This document shows, one piece after another, positions 1 through 5,854 of a DNA stretch of 5,854 nt. The position numbers and the translations under genes were made by a program. The notes under the pieces were generated by a model. The model was not told where the DNA came from and made no database searches. It worked only from the letters and a program-made list of their open reading frames with translations. This DNA comes from an uncultured Novosphingobium sp. Its GTDB lineage: Bacteria > Pseudomonadota > Alphaproteobacteria > Sphingomonadales > Sphingomonadaceae. How positions within the stretch are numbered: position 1 is the stretch's first letter; the number at the start of each line of letters is the position of its first letter. The stretch is from contig CALCQB010000268.1 in NCBI GenBank assembly GCA_937897535.1, forward strand, positions 1 to 5,854, written 5' to 3'.

Positions 1-1384
1 GCCCCAGCCCCTGGGCGCCCGCCCCGCCCTCGTCGCCTTCGCCGACGAGCTGGCCGCCGCGCAGAACTGGGACGCCGCCGCGCTGCGCGAACTGGAAGGC
101 AAGGCGCGCCGGTTCGGGCTGAAGCTGGCGCGGATGATCCGGGCCAACAATGGCCGCGAGGCGATCACTGCCTGGGTCGAGCTGGAGCCACTGGACGAAG
201 GTGGTTGCGCGATCCGGATCGCCTCGTGGCAGGCAGCGCAGCTCCCGCCCGAAGACACCGCCCTGATCGGCGAGCACCGCGCCGCAATCGACCGGACGCT
301 GGCCGAACTGACCGCCCGGCTCGATGCCCGGCAATGTCTATTGGCAGTCGACAGCAACGCGATCGATCTGGCCGATCTCGCCCAGGCAATGCGCGAGGGG
401 CTTGGCCAACCCTGGACCGACTTCGTGACGGTCGAAGGCGGCGGGCACCAGCAACCGATGCACTGGCGGCTGCTTGACGGAGCGAAGCTGACCATTGCCG
501 GGTCCGAACGGAACTGGCGGGCCAATCTGCTGCCGCAACAGGCACCGGGCGCCGATCCCAGCGGGTTCGAACTTTGCCTGACCGCTGACGCGCCATTGCC
601 GCAGTCCGAACCGCAGCCGGCCCCCGGTACGGTGATGCTGCCGAGCAACGGACCAGGCCTGGTCGGGCGGGATATCGCGCCGGTACTGCGTCAGCCGATT
701 GCCCGGATCATCGCCAATGCCGAGACGATCCGGACCCGGATGGCCGGGCCGCTGGCCGAGGAATACAGCCAGTACGCCGCCGACATTGCCGCCGCAGGCC
801 AGCACTTGCTGGCGCTGGTCGAAGATCTCGCCGATCTCGAAGTCGTCGAATCCGACGATTTCAACACCGCGCCGGACCGGATCGACCTGGCCGACGTGGC
901 CCGCCGCGCCGCCGGAATTCTGGGGGTCCGCGCGCAGGAGCGCGGGATCACGATCGATCCGCCGAGGCTGGGCGAGCACTTGCCGGCGATCGCCGAATTC
1001 CGCCGGGTGCTGCAGATCCTGCTCAACCTGGTCGGCAACGCGATCCGCTATTCGCCAGAGAATTCACAGATATGGATCCGGCTCGAAGACGCCGGCGGCC
1101 GGGCGCGACTGATCGTCGCCGATCAGGGACCGGGCCTGTCGGAAAGCCAGCAAGCCAAGGTGTTCGAGAAGTTCGAACGCCTCGGCCGCAGCGGCGAAGA
1201 CGGCGGATCGGGCCTTGGGCTCTACATCTCGCGGCGCCTGGCCCGCGCCATGGGCGGAGACCTGTCGGTTGAAAGCGCCCCCGGGCAGGGAGCGCGGTTC
1301 ACTCTCGACGTGCCGGCCGATCTATTGGCCCTGTCGCCCACTACGGCGCAGCAGGACCAGCACGATCAGCCCGACGGCAGCTAG
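1..1384 (+). CDS. Sensor histidine kinase-like protein, C-terminal part (5' end outside window), phospho-acceptor His missing
   Basis: The frame is open from base 2 to the TAG at 1382-1384, so the gene starts upstream. The first in-frame ATG (134) is probably not the start, because the preceding codons read as ordinary protein. Numbering from that ATG, residues 1-170 are a soluble region I do not recognise, perhaps PAS-like; no membrane helix is visible. Residues 177-241 match a HisKA dimerisation domain of DivJ/PleC style (LRQPIARIIANAE, then AGQHLLALVEDLADLE). Residues 286-395 form the HATPase domain: N-box with N302 (NLVGNA), G1 box DQGPGL (330-335), F-box VFEKFERL (343-350) and G2 box GSGLGL (358-363). 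The H-box, normally SHELRTPL, reads APVLRQPI, with P183 in place of His. Nucleotide binding is therefore likely but classical autophosphorylation is not. The last ~20 residues lie past the domain and overlap the convergent small gene. No response regulator is adjacent in the window. The fold is secure; the signal and output are unknown. Confidence 0.9.
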   Translation, partial: PQPLGARPALVAFADELAAAQNWDAAALRELEGKARRFGLKLARMIRANNGREAITAWVELEPLDEGGCAIRIASWQAAQLPPEDTALIGEHRAAIDRTLAELTARLDARQCLLAVDSNAIDLADLAQAMREGLGQPWTDFVTVEGGGHQQPMHWRLLDGAKLTIAGSERNWRANLLPQQAPGADPSGFELCLTADAPLPQSEPQPAPGTVMLPSNGPGLVGRDIAPVLRQPIARIIANAETIRTRMAGPLAEEYSQYAADIAAAGQHLLALVEDLADLEVVESDDFNTAPDRIDLADVARRAAGILGVRAQERGITIDPPRLGEHLPAIAEFRRVLQILLNLVGNAIRYSPENSQIWIRLEDAGGRARLIVADQGPGLSESQQAKVFEKFERLGRSGEDGGSGLGLYISRRLARAMGGDLSVESAPGQGARFTLDVPADLLALSPTTAQQDQHDQPDGS

Positions 1385-1534
1385 AATCGCGCCATTATAG
1401 GCCCACTTGCGGTCTGCCAGCATGAAGCTGTCGCTGGGCCACATGATCAGGCCAAGGCCCTGTCCGACCCATAGCAGCCCCATCAGGACGGCCAGACCGG
1501 CAACGATGCTCAGAATAATGCGAACGAACGCCAT
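1322..1534 (-). CDS. Small two-helix inner-membrane protein, function unknown
   Basis: This 70-residue protein has ATG at 1534-1532 and a strong Shine-Dalgarno GGGGGAG (1549-1543) 8 bases upstream. Two hydrophobic segments, about residues 5-24 and 47-62, flank a short loop with polar and aromatic residues (WPSDSFMLADRKW, 32-44). The tail RRSGRQGQ is basic, so by the positive-inside rule both ends should be cytoplasmic and the loop periplasmic. The pattern of VGQG, then WPxxSFM, then W, then a second helix ending in RR resembles small uncharacterised membrane proteins I have seen in alphaproteobacterial genomes; I cannot name a function. It is the last gene of the gltX-gltA run, 62 bases after the gltA stop, and its final 63 bases overlap the convergent kinase gene. 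The ribosome binding site, the balanced helices and the charge pattern argue that it is real rather than a shadow of the kinase. Confidence 0.82.
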   Translation of the reverse strand: MAFVRIILSIVAGLAVLMGLLWVGQGLGLIMWPSDSFMLADRKWAYNGAILAAVGLIVLVLLRRSGRQGQ

Positions 1535-1542
1535 AGTTCAAT

Positions 1543-1549
1543 CTCCCCC
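1543..1549 (-). promoter_or_regulatory. Ribosome binding site of the small membrane protein
   Basis: On the minus strand this reads GGGGGAG, 8 bases before the ATG at 1534. It fixes the start of the 70-residue gene. It lies directly next to the end of the hairpin at 1573-1551, so the hairpin could influence access to it. Confidence 0.7.
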
Positions 1550-1550
1550 G

Positions 1551-1573
1551 CCGGGATCCTCGCAGGAACCCGG
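1551..1573 (-). other. Intercistronic hairpin between gltA and the small membrane protein gene
   Basis: On the minus strand, CCGGGTTCCT pairs with AGGATCCCGG around a GCG loop. This gives a 10-position stem with a single T-T mismatch and a 3-base loop. It begins 23 bases after the gltA stop codon and ends one base before the next gene's Shine-Dalgarno. No T-run follows on either strand, so it is not a standard intrinsic terminator. It could stabilise the 3' end of gltA mRNA, attenuate read-through, or lower translation of the small gene. The structure is seen in the sequence; the roles are inferred. Confidence 0.6.
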
Positions 1574-1596
1574 ACAGGGAGATCATCGACGCTTTT

Positions 1597-2880
1597 TCAG
1601 CGCTTGTCGACGGCGGCGTAGCTGCGCTGGGTCGGGCCGGTGTAAAGCTGGCGCGGACGGCCGATTTTCTGGCCGGGATCGCTGATCATTTCGTTCCATT
1701 GTGCGACCCAGCCCACGGTCCGGGCCAGCGCGAACAGCACGGTGAACATCGTGGTCGGGAAGCCGATCGCCGAGAGAATGATCCCTGAGTAGAAATCGAC
1801 GTTGGGGAACAGCTTCTTTTCGATGAAATAGGGGTCGTTGAGCGCCATTTCCTCGAGCTGCAGGGCAACTTCGAAGACCGGATCGGTCACCTTCAGCGCG
1901 GTCAGCACTTCGCGGACGGTCTTCTGCATCACCGTCGCGCGGGGATCGTAGTTCTTGTAGACCCGGTGCCCGAAACCCATCAGCCGGAACGGATCGTTCT
2001 TGTCCTTGGCGCGCTCGATGTAGTGCGGGATCTTGTCGGGTGTGCCGATTTCCTTGAGCATGTTGAGCGCGGCTTCGTTGGCCCCGCCATGCGCAGGACC
2101 CCACAGGCAGGCGATCCCCGCCGCGATGCAGGCAAACGGATTGGCCCCCGAAGATCCGGCCAGACGGACGGTCGAGGTCGAAGCGTTCTGCTCGTGATCG
2201 GCATGGAGGATGAAGATCCGGTCGAGGGCCTTCTCGACCACCGGATTGACCACATAGGGTTCGGCCGGAACGCCGAAGGTCATCCGCAGGAAGTTGCCGG
2301 TGTAGCTCAGCGAGTTGTCGGGATAGAGGAACGGCTGCCCGACCGAATACTTGTAGGCCATTGCGGCAATCGTCGGCATCTTGGCGATCAGCCGGTGGCT
2401 GGCGATCTTGCGCTGCATCGGATCGGCGATGTCGGTCGAATCGTGGTAGAACGCCGAAAGCGCGCCGACCACGCCGCACATGATCGCCATCGGGTGCGCA
2501 TCGCGGCGGAAACCGCGATAGAAGGTCGAAAGCTGCTCGTGCAGCATCGTGTGACGGCTGATGGTGTAGCTGAAATCGTCGAGTTCGGACTTTGTCGGCA
2601 GTTCGCCATTGAGCAGCAGATAGCTGACTTCCATGAAGCTCGAATGCTCGGACAGGTCCTCGATCGAATAGCCGCGGTGGAGCAGCACGCCTTCGTCACC
2701 GTCGATATAGGTCAGCGCGCTTTCGCACGACGCGGTCGAGGTAAACCCGGGGTCGAAAGTGAACATCCCGGTCTGGGCATAGAGCTTGCGGATATCGACC
2801 ACATCGGGGCCGACACTGCCCGAAATCACCGGATATTCGAAATCTCCCGCACCGACGGAGAATTTAGCCGTATTGCCCAC
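1597..2880 (-). CDS. gltA: Citrate synthase, type II (hexameric, Gram-negative type)
   Basis: This enzyme condenses acetyl-CoA with oxaloacetate to citrate, the first step of the TCA cycle, in the cytoplasm. I place the start at GTG 2880-2878, preceded by GAGGAGGT (2895-2888) at 7 bases, giving 427 residues, the length of the E. coli enzyme. With this start the catalytic residues fall on the E. coli numbers: H264 (GPAHGGANEA), H305 (GFGHRVYKNYDPRA) and D362 (PNVDFYSGI). Other signatures are FTFDPGFTSTASCES near residue 40, HADHEQNASTSTVR near 227-239 and the end PRQLYTGP. Y145, R163 and K167, linked to NADH inhibition in the E. coli enzyme as I recall, are also present. A longer frame with an ATG at 2910 exists, but it runs into gltX and has no better ribosome site. 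The gene lies 13 bases behind gltX on the same strand, so the two are probably co-transcribed. Identity is certain; the start is likely. Confidence 0.98.
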   Translation of the reverse strand: MGNTAKFSVGAGDFEYPVISGSVGPDVVDIRKLYAQTGMFTFDPGFTSTASCESALTYIDGDEGVLLHRGYSIEDLSEHSSFMEVSYLLLNGELPTKSELDDFSYTISRHTMLHEQLSTFYRGFRRDAHPMAIMCGVVGALSAFYHDSTDIADPMQRKIASHRLIAKMPTIAAMAYKYSVGQPFLYPDNSLSYTGNFLRMTFGVPAEPYVVNPVVEKALDRIFILHADHEQNASTSTVRLAGSSGANPFACIAAGIACLWGPAHGGANEAALNMLKEIGTPDKIPHYIERAKDKNDPFRLMGFGHRVYKNYDPRATVMQKTVREVLTALKVTDPVFEVALQLEEMALNDPYFIEKKLFPNVDFYSGIILSAIGFPTTMFTVLFALARTVGWVAQWNEMISDPGQKIGRPRQLYTGPTQRSYAAVDKR

Positions 2881-2887
2881 CTTCACT

Positions 2888-2895
2888 ACCTCCTC
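2888..2895 (-). promoter_or_regulatory. Ribosome binding site of gltA, overlapping the gltX stop codon
   Basis: On the minus strand this reads GAGGAGGT. It is 7 bases before GTG 2880 but only one base before the alternative in-frame GTG at 2886, which favours 2880 as the start. The gltX stop TGA (2896-2894) shares its last two bases with this element, so ribosomes finishing gltX arrive at the gltA start, a layout that allows translational coupling. Confidence 0.75.
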
Positions 2896-4330
2896 AAACC
2901 TTGCCTGCATCGGCCGAAGCCTGGGCACCGATCCGCGCCAGACTTTCTTCCCGGCCAAGCAGAACCAGAACGTCAAAAATACCCGGGGAAGTCGTTTGCC
3001 CGGTTAGCGCGGCCCTAAGGGGTTGTGCAAGCTTTCCGAGTCCAAGTCCGCGCTCTTCCGCCATCGCCTTCAGGCTGCCTTCGAGCGCGTCGAGCGACCA
3101 TTCGGTGTCCGCGATCCGGTCCTGGATCGCACCCAGCAAGGCCCGCGCGTCATCGGTCAGCAGCGCCTGCGCCTTCTCCTCGATCGCCAGCGGACGCTGG
3201 GCAAACAGGAAGGCGGCACTTGCGGCCAGTTCATTCACATCCTTGGCCCGGACCTTGAGCACCGGCATCGCTCGCGTCAGCAAGTCCAGGTCAGCTTGAC
3301 CCGGCAGCTTTGCGGCGACCAGTGCGGCAAGGCGCGCGTCATCGGCTTCGCGCAGATAGTGACCGTTGAGATTGAGCAGCTTGGCCAGATCGAACCGCGA
3401 CGGACTCTTGCCGACATGGGCGATGTCGAACCACTCGACCGCCTGATCGCGGCTGATGATTTCCTCGTCGCCGTAGCCCCAACCAAGCCGCAGCAGGTAG
3501 TTGAACAGCGCCTCGGGCAGCACGCCCATCTCGTCGCGATAGGCGTCCACCCCCAGCGCGCCGTGGCGCTTGGACAGCTTCGCGCCGTCATGCCCATGGA
3601 TCAGCGGGACATGCGCATAGGTCGGCTCGGGCCAGCCCATCGCGCGGATGATCGCGAGCTGGCGAAAGGCGTTGTTGAGATGATCGTCGCCGCGGATCAC
3701 GTGGGTTACCCCCATGTCGTGATCGTCGACCACCACTGCGAGCATGTAAGTCGGCGTGCCGTCCGAACGGAGCAGGACGAAATCGTCGAGCTCGGCGTTC
3801 TGGACCGTGACCTGGCCCTGGACCAGGTCTTCGATCCCCGTCTCCCCGTCACGCGGGGCCTTGATCCGCACGACAAAGGGTTTGTCGTTGGGCCAGGCGC
3901 CGGGTTCGGCATCGCGCCATTCGCTGTCGAGCCGGAAGGTCCGGCGTTCGGCCTGCGCGGCAGTGCGCCGGGCGGTAAGCTCCTCGGGGGTCAGGTAGCA
4001 GCGATAGGCATGGCCCTCGGCCAGCAACTGGTGCGCGACGGCGGCGTGGCGCTCGGAGCGGGCGAACTGGAACGTGGCCGGTTCGTCGCCGCCAAGGCCG
4101 AGCCAGTTGAGCCCGTCGAAAATCGCCTCGATCGCGGGTTCGGTCGAACGGGCGCGGTCGGTATCCTCGATCCGCAGCAGATAGGTACCGCCGTGATGGC
4201 GCGCAAACAGCCAGTTGAACAGCGCGGTGCGGGCGCCGCCGATGTTGAGGTAACCGGTGGGCGAGGGGGCAAACCGCGTTACGACGCCGCGGGGCTCGCC
4301 CGTTGCCGTCATGACGCTATCGCTTGCCAT
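2894..4330 (-). CDS. gltX: Glutamyl-tRNA synthetase (class I aminoacyl-tRNA synthetase)
   Basis: This enzyme charges tRNA-Glu with glutamate using ATP, in the cytoplasm; in lineages with GatCAB the same enzyme may also load tRNA-Gln. The start at ATG 4330 follows AGGAAGGGA at a 6-base gap and gives 478 residues, normal for bacterial GluRS. ATG 4312 (MTATGEP) is a possible alternative. The open frame extends further upstream to 4570, but that part is antisense to comEC and unlike GluRS. Landmarks are FAPSPTGYLNIGGARTALFN at 20-39 (HIGH region), LRIEDTDRARST at 52-63, the GDDHLNNAFRQ stretch near 214-224, and KLSKRHGA (KMSKS signature) at 251-258. After that comes the helical anticodon-binding region, ending GRIEDTD-free and family-like to residue 478. 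The first residue of the HIGH tetrad, usually His, is Asn29. The rest looks intact and single-copy essential genes are seldom dead, so I take the protein as functional. It is probably the first gene of the gltX-gltA run. Confidence 0.97.
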   Translation of the reverse strand: MASDSVMTATGEPRGVVTRFAPSPTGYLNIGGARTALFNWLFARHHGGTYLLRIEDTDRARSTEPAIEAIFDGLNWLGLGGDEPATFQFARSERHAAVAHQLLAEGHAYRCYLTPEELTARRTAAQAERRTFRLDSEWRDAEPGAWPNDKPFVVRIKAPRDGETGIEDLVQGQVTVQNAELDDFVLLRSDGTPTYMLAVVVDDHDMGVTHVIRGDDHLNNAFRQLAIIRAMGWPEPTYAHVPLIHGHDGAKLSKRHGALGVDAYRDEMGVLPEALFNYLLRLGWGYGDEEIISRDQAVEWFDIAHVGKSPSRFDLAKLLNLNGHYLREADDARLAALVAAKLPGQADLDLLTRAMPVLKVRAKDVNELAASAAFLFAQRPLAIEEKAQALLTDDARALLGAIQDRIADTEWSLDALEGSLKAMAEERGLGLGKLAQPLRAALTGQTTSPGIFDVLVLLGREESLARIGAQASADAGKV

Positions 4331-4336
4331 CGATCG

Positions 4337-4345
4337 TCCCTTCCT
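4337..4345 (-). promoter_or_regulatory. Ribosome binding site of gltX
   Basis: On the minus strand this reads AGGAAGGGA, ending 6 bases before ATG 4330. It supports MASDSV as the N-terminus rather than the internal Met at 4312 or the longer open frame upstream. Confidence 0.65.
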
Positions 4346-4351
4346 GTTTCT

Positions 4352-4380
4352 TGTATTCATGGCCAGCGAAGCCCTGCCAA
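4352..4380 (-). promoter_or_regulatory. Candidate promoter of gltX
   Basis: On the minus strand TTGGCA (4380-4375) matches five of six bases of the -35 consensus. It is followed after exactly 17 bases by AATACA (4357-4352), a weak -10 with about three of six matches. Transcription would begin just ahead of the gltX ribosome binding site, giving a leader of roughly 15-20 bases. The element overlaps the proposed ATG of comEC on the other strand. This is pattern matching only; in a G+C-rich genome such matches are weak evidence. Confidence 0.3.
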
Positions 4381-5854
4381 ACGTGCCCATGGGCGGCGAT
4401 GTGCCGGACAGCGCTGCACTGCAACATGGCCCTTGGCGCATGCGTGTCGACTTGTCCAGCGGGCTTGCGCAGGTCGAACAATTCCTCGCCAGGGCCGGGG
4501 TCGAACAGGGCCCGTGGGCCGTCGTGGCTTTCGCTGCCGGGATCGCGGCATGGTTCGTTTCGGGCAACACTTGGCAGTGGCTCGGCGTGATTGCTGGCGG
4601 GCTGGGATTGACGGCGGGCGCGCTGGCGCTGTTCCGGGCCGATGGCGCCTATCCCTATTCCCGGCGGGCGCTGGCAGTGGCGGGGATGGCGCTGGCGCTG
4701 GGCTGCGGCCTGGTCTGGGGCAAGGCCGAGCTGATCGGGGCCGAACCGGTGGCGCGGCCGATGGTGGTCATGCTCGACGCGGCCGTTTTGGCCCGTGAGG
4801 AACAGCCGGCCGACCACCGGGTCCGGTTGCTGCTCGCAACCCGCGAACCGGAAAGCGGGCGAGCGATCAAAGTCCGGGTCAACCTGGATCTCGATTCCGA
4901 CAATCCGCTGATCGATGAGGGCGCGAAAGTGCGGCTGCGGGCCCGGCTGGTCCCTCCGGCCGCGCCGATGCTGCCCGGCGGCTATGACTTCGCCCGCAGC
5001 GCCTGGTTTTCAGGCATTTCCGCGACCGGTTCGGTGCTCGGACCGGTGACGGTGGTTTCGCCGGGCACGCGCAGTTCGATCCGCGATCTGCAGCGCAGCT
5101 TGTCGCGGCATGTCCGCGCCAGTCTGGCCGGATCGCCCGGGACGATCGCGGCGGCCTTTGCCAGCGGCGACCGCGGCGCGATTGAGGAGGCTGACGAGGA
5201 AGCGATGCGCGATGCCGGGCTGACGCATCTGCTGTCGGTCAGCGGGTTGCATGTCAGCGCGGTCGTGGCGGCGGCCTATTTCCTCGCACTGCGGCTGCTC
5301 GCACTGTTCCCATGGCTGGCCTTGCGGGTGCGGCTGCCGCTGCTGGCGGCGGGCGCCGGAGCGCTGGCCGGGATCGGCTATACCTTGCTGACCGGAGCCG
5401 AGGTCCCGACGATCCGTTCGTGCATCGGGGCGGTGCTGGTGCTGGCGGCGCTGGCGATCGGGCGCGAGCCGCTGTCGATGCGGATGGTCGCGATCGCCGC
5501 GCTGGTGGTCCTGCTGCTCTGGCCTGAGGCGCTGGTCGGACCGAGCTTTCAGATGAGCTTTGCCGCGGTGATCGCGATTGTCGCGCTGCATGGCTCTGCG
5601 CCGATGCGCGCGTTCAATGCGCCGCGGGAAGAGACCTGGTGGAGCAAGGGGTTTCGCCAGCTTGGTGGGCTGCTGCTGACCGGGGTGGTGATCGAGCTGG
5701 CGCTGATGCCGATCGGCCTGTTCCACTTTCACCGGGCCGGGGTCTATGGCGCGCTTGCCAACGTGATCGCGATCCCGCTGACCACGCTCGCTTCGATGCC
5801 GCTGATTGCGCTGGCCTTGCTGTTCGACGCTGTCGGGTTGGGCGGACCGTTCTG
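4359..5854 (+). CDS. comEC: ComEC/Rec2-family DNA uptake channel, N-terminal 498 residues (3' end outside window)
   Basis: ComEC is the polytopic inner-membrane channel that carries single-stranded DNA into the cytoplasm during natural transformation. The frame is open from ATG 4359 to the right edge with no stop. Two or three hydrophobic segments (about 53-67, 73-92, 104-121) precede a soluble DUF4131/OB-like region (about 130-235) containing PGGYDFARSAWFSGI (206-220), typical of the family. The Competence domain then begins, with the hallmark GLTHLLSVSGLHVS (287-300), TGAEVPTIRS (345-354), GPSFQMSFAAV (394-404) and FHFHRAGVYGALANVIAIPL (455-474), set among several membrane helices. Any C-terminal metallo-beta-lactamase domain would lie beyond the window. 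The start is uncertain: no clear Shine-Dalgarno precedes 4359, and in-frame ATGs at 4389 and 4440 are no better. The first ~45 residues look poorly constrained, so a later start is possible. It is divergent from gltX. The family call is firm; actual competence of the organism is not shown. Confidence 0.93.
   Translation, partial: MASEALPNVPMGGDVPDSAALQHGPWRMRVDLSSGLAQVEQFLARAGVEQGPWAVVAFAAGIAAWFVSGNTWQWLGVIAGGLGLTAGALALFRADGAYPYSRRALAVAGMALALGCGLVWGKAELIGAEPVARPMVVMLDAAVLAREEQPADHRVRLLLATREPESGRAIKVRVNLDLDSDNPLIDEGAKVRLRARLVPPAAPMLPGGYDFARSAWFSGISATGSVLGPVTVVSPGTRSSIRDLQRSLSRHVRASLAGSPGTIAAAFASGDRGAIEEADEEAMRDAGLTHLLSVSGLHVSAVVAAAYFLALRLLALFPWLALRVRLPLLAAGAGALAGIGYTLLTGAEVPTIRSCIGAVLVLAALAIGREPLSMRMVAIAALVVLLLWPEALVGPSFQMSFAAVIAIVALHGSAPMRAFNAPREETWWSKGFRQLGGLLLTGVVIELALMPIGLFHFHRAGVYGALANVIAIPLTTLASMPLIALALLFDAVGLGGPF

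Noticed and set aside
1384..1388. GAATC, a possible CcrM (GANTC) methylation site at the kinase stop codon
   Set aside because: Single GANTC sites occur elsewhere in the window inside genes, for example near 849, 2435 and 4894. There is no cluster at a promoter, so no regulatory claim is justified.
1551..1597. Possible intrinsic terminator of gltA
   Set aside because: The hairpin is good but no T-run follows it on either strand. The five Ts at 1593-1597 lie on the plus strand, too far from the stem, so I list it only as a hairpin.
1583..2479. A 298-codon open frame on the minus strand, offset from gltA
   Set aside because: It overlaps gltA on the same strand in another frame and is Arg-rich without a motif. 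I found no frameshift in gltA that would need it.
1966..3018. A 350-codon open frame on the plus strand, antisense to gltA
   Set aside because: It is the mirror of the citrate synthase codons, with no ribosome site or family resemblance. gltA itself is beyond doubt.
3023..4798. A 591-codon open frame on the plus strand
   Set aside because: It lies antisense to nearly all of gltX and then out of frame with comEC. Its translation is Arg/Gly/Val-rich without domains, and G+C-rich codon use explains such long shadows.
5010..5732. A 240-codon open frame on the minus strand
   Set aside because: It is antisense to the ComEC Competence domain, and its translation is Gln/Arg/His-rich low-complexity typical of shadow frames.
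1..5854. Mobile elements, CRISPR arrays, tRNA or rRNA genes, long repeats
   Set aside because: Nothing of this kind was seen by eye. Gene content and base composition look uniform and chromosomal.

Overview
The window is about two-thirds G+C and densely coding. It fits an alphaproteobacterium, most likely of the Sphingomonadales (Sphingomonas/Novosphingobium/Erythrobacter-like). Three things support this: the protein sequences, the DivJ/PleC-like style of the kinase dimerisation domain, and the neighbourhood comEC / gltX-gltA, which I recall as common in alphaproteobacteria. This assignment is inferred from recognition, not from a search.

Layout, left to right. (1) Plus strand, 1-1384: the C-terminal part of a sensor histidine kinase whose beginning lies off the left edge. 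It keeps a complete ATP-binding domain but has proline where the phospho-accepting histidine should be. (2) Minus strand, reading right to left from 4330 to 1322: a tightly packed run of gltX (glutamyl-tRNA synthetase), gltA (type II citrate synthase, GTG start) and a 70-residue two-helix membrane protein of unknown function. The gltX stop codon overlaps the gltA ribosome binding site. A strong hairpin lies between gltA and the small gene. The small gene ends 63 bases inside the tail of the convergent kinase gene. (3) Plus strand, 4359 to the right edge: the first 498 codons of a ComEC/Rec2 DNA-uptake channel, divergent from gltX with only 28 bases between the proposed starts.

The central block is housekeeping: charging of tRNA with glutamate and entry of acetyl-CoA into the TCA cycle. 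ComEC is the inner-membrane channel for single-stranded DNA in natural transformation. There is no mobile element, CRISPR array, RNA gene or sign of recent transfer, and I see no new multi-gene system. The points worth a second look are the degenerate histidine kinase, an Asn in the HIGH motif of GltX, the unknown membrane protein downstream of gltA, and the compact junctions between genes. No stretch over 300 bases lacks a gene; the only non-coding gaps are 1535-1596, 2881-2893 and 4331-4358.
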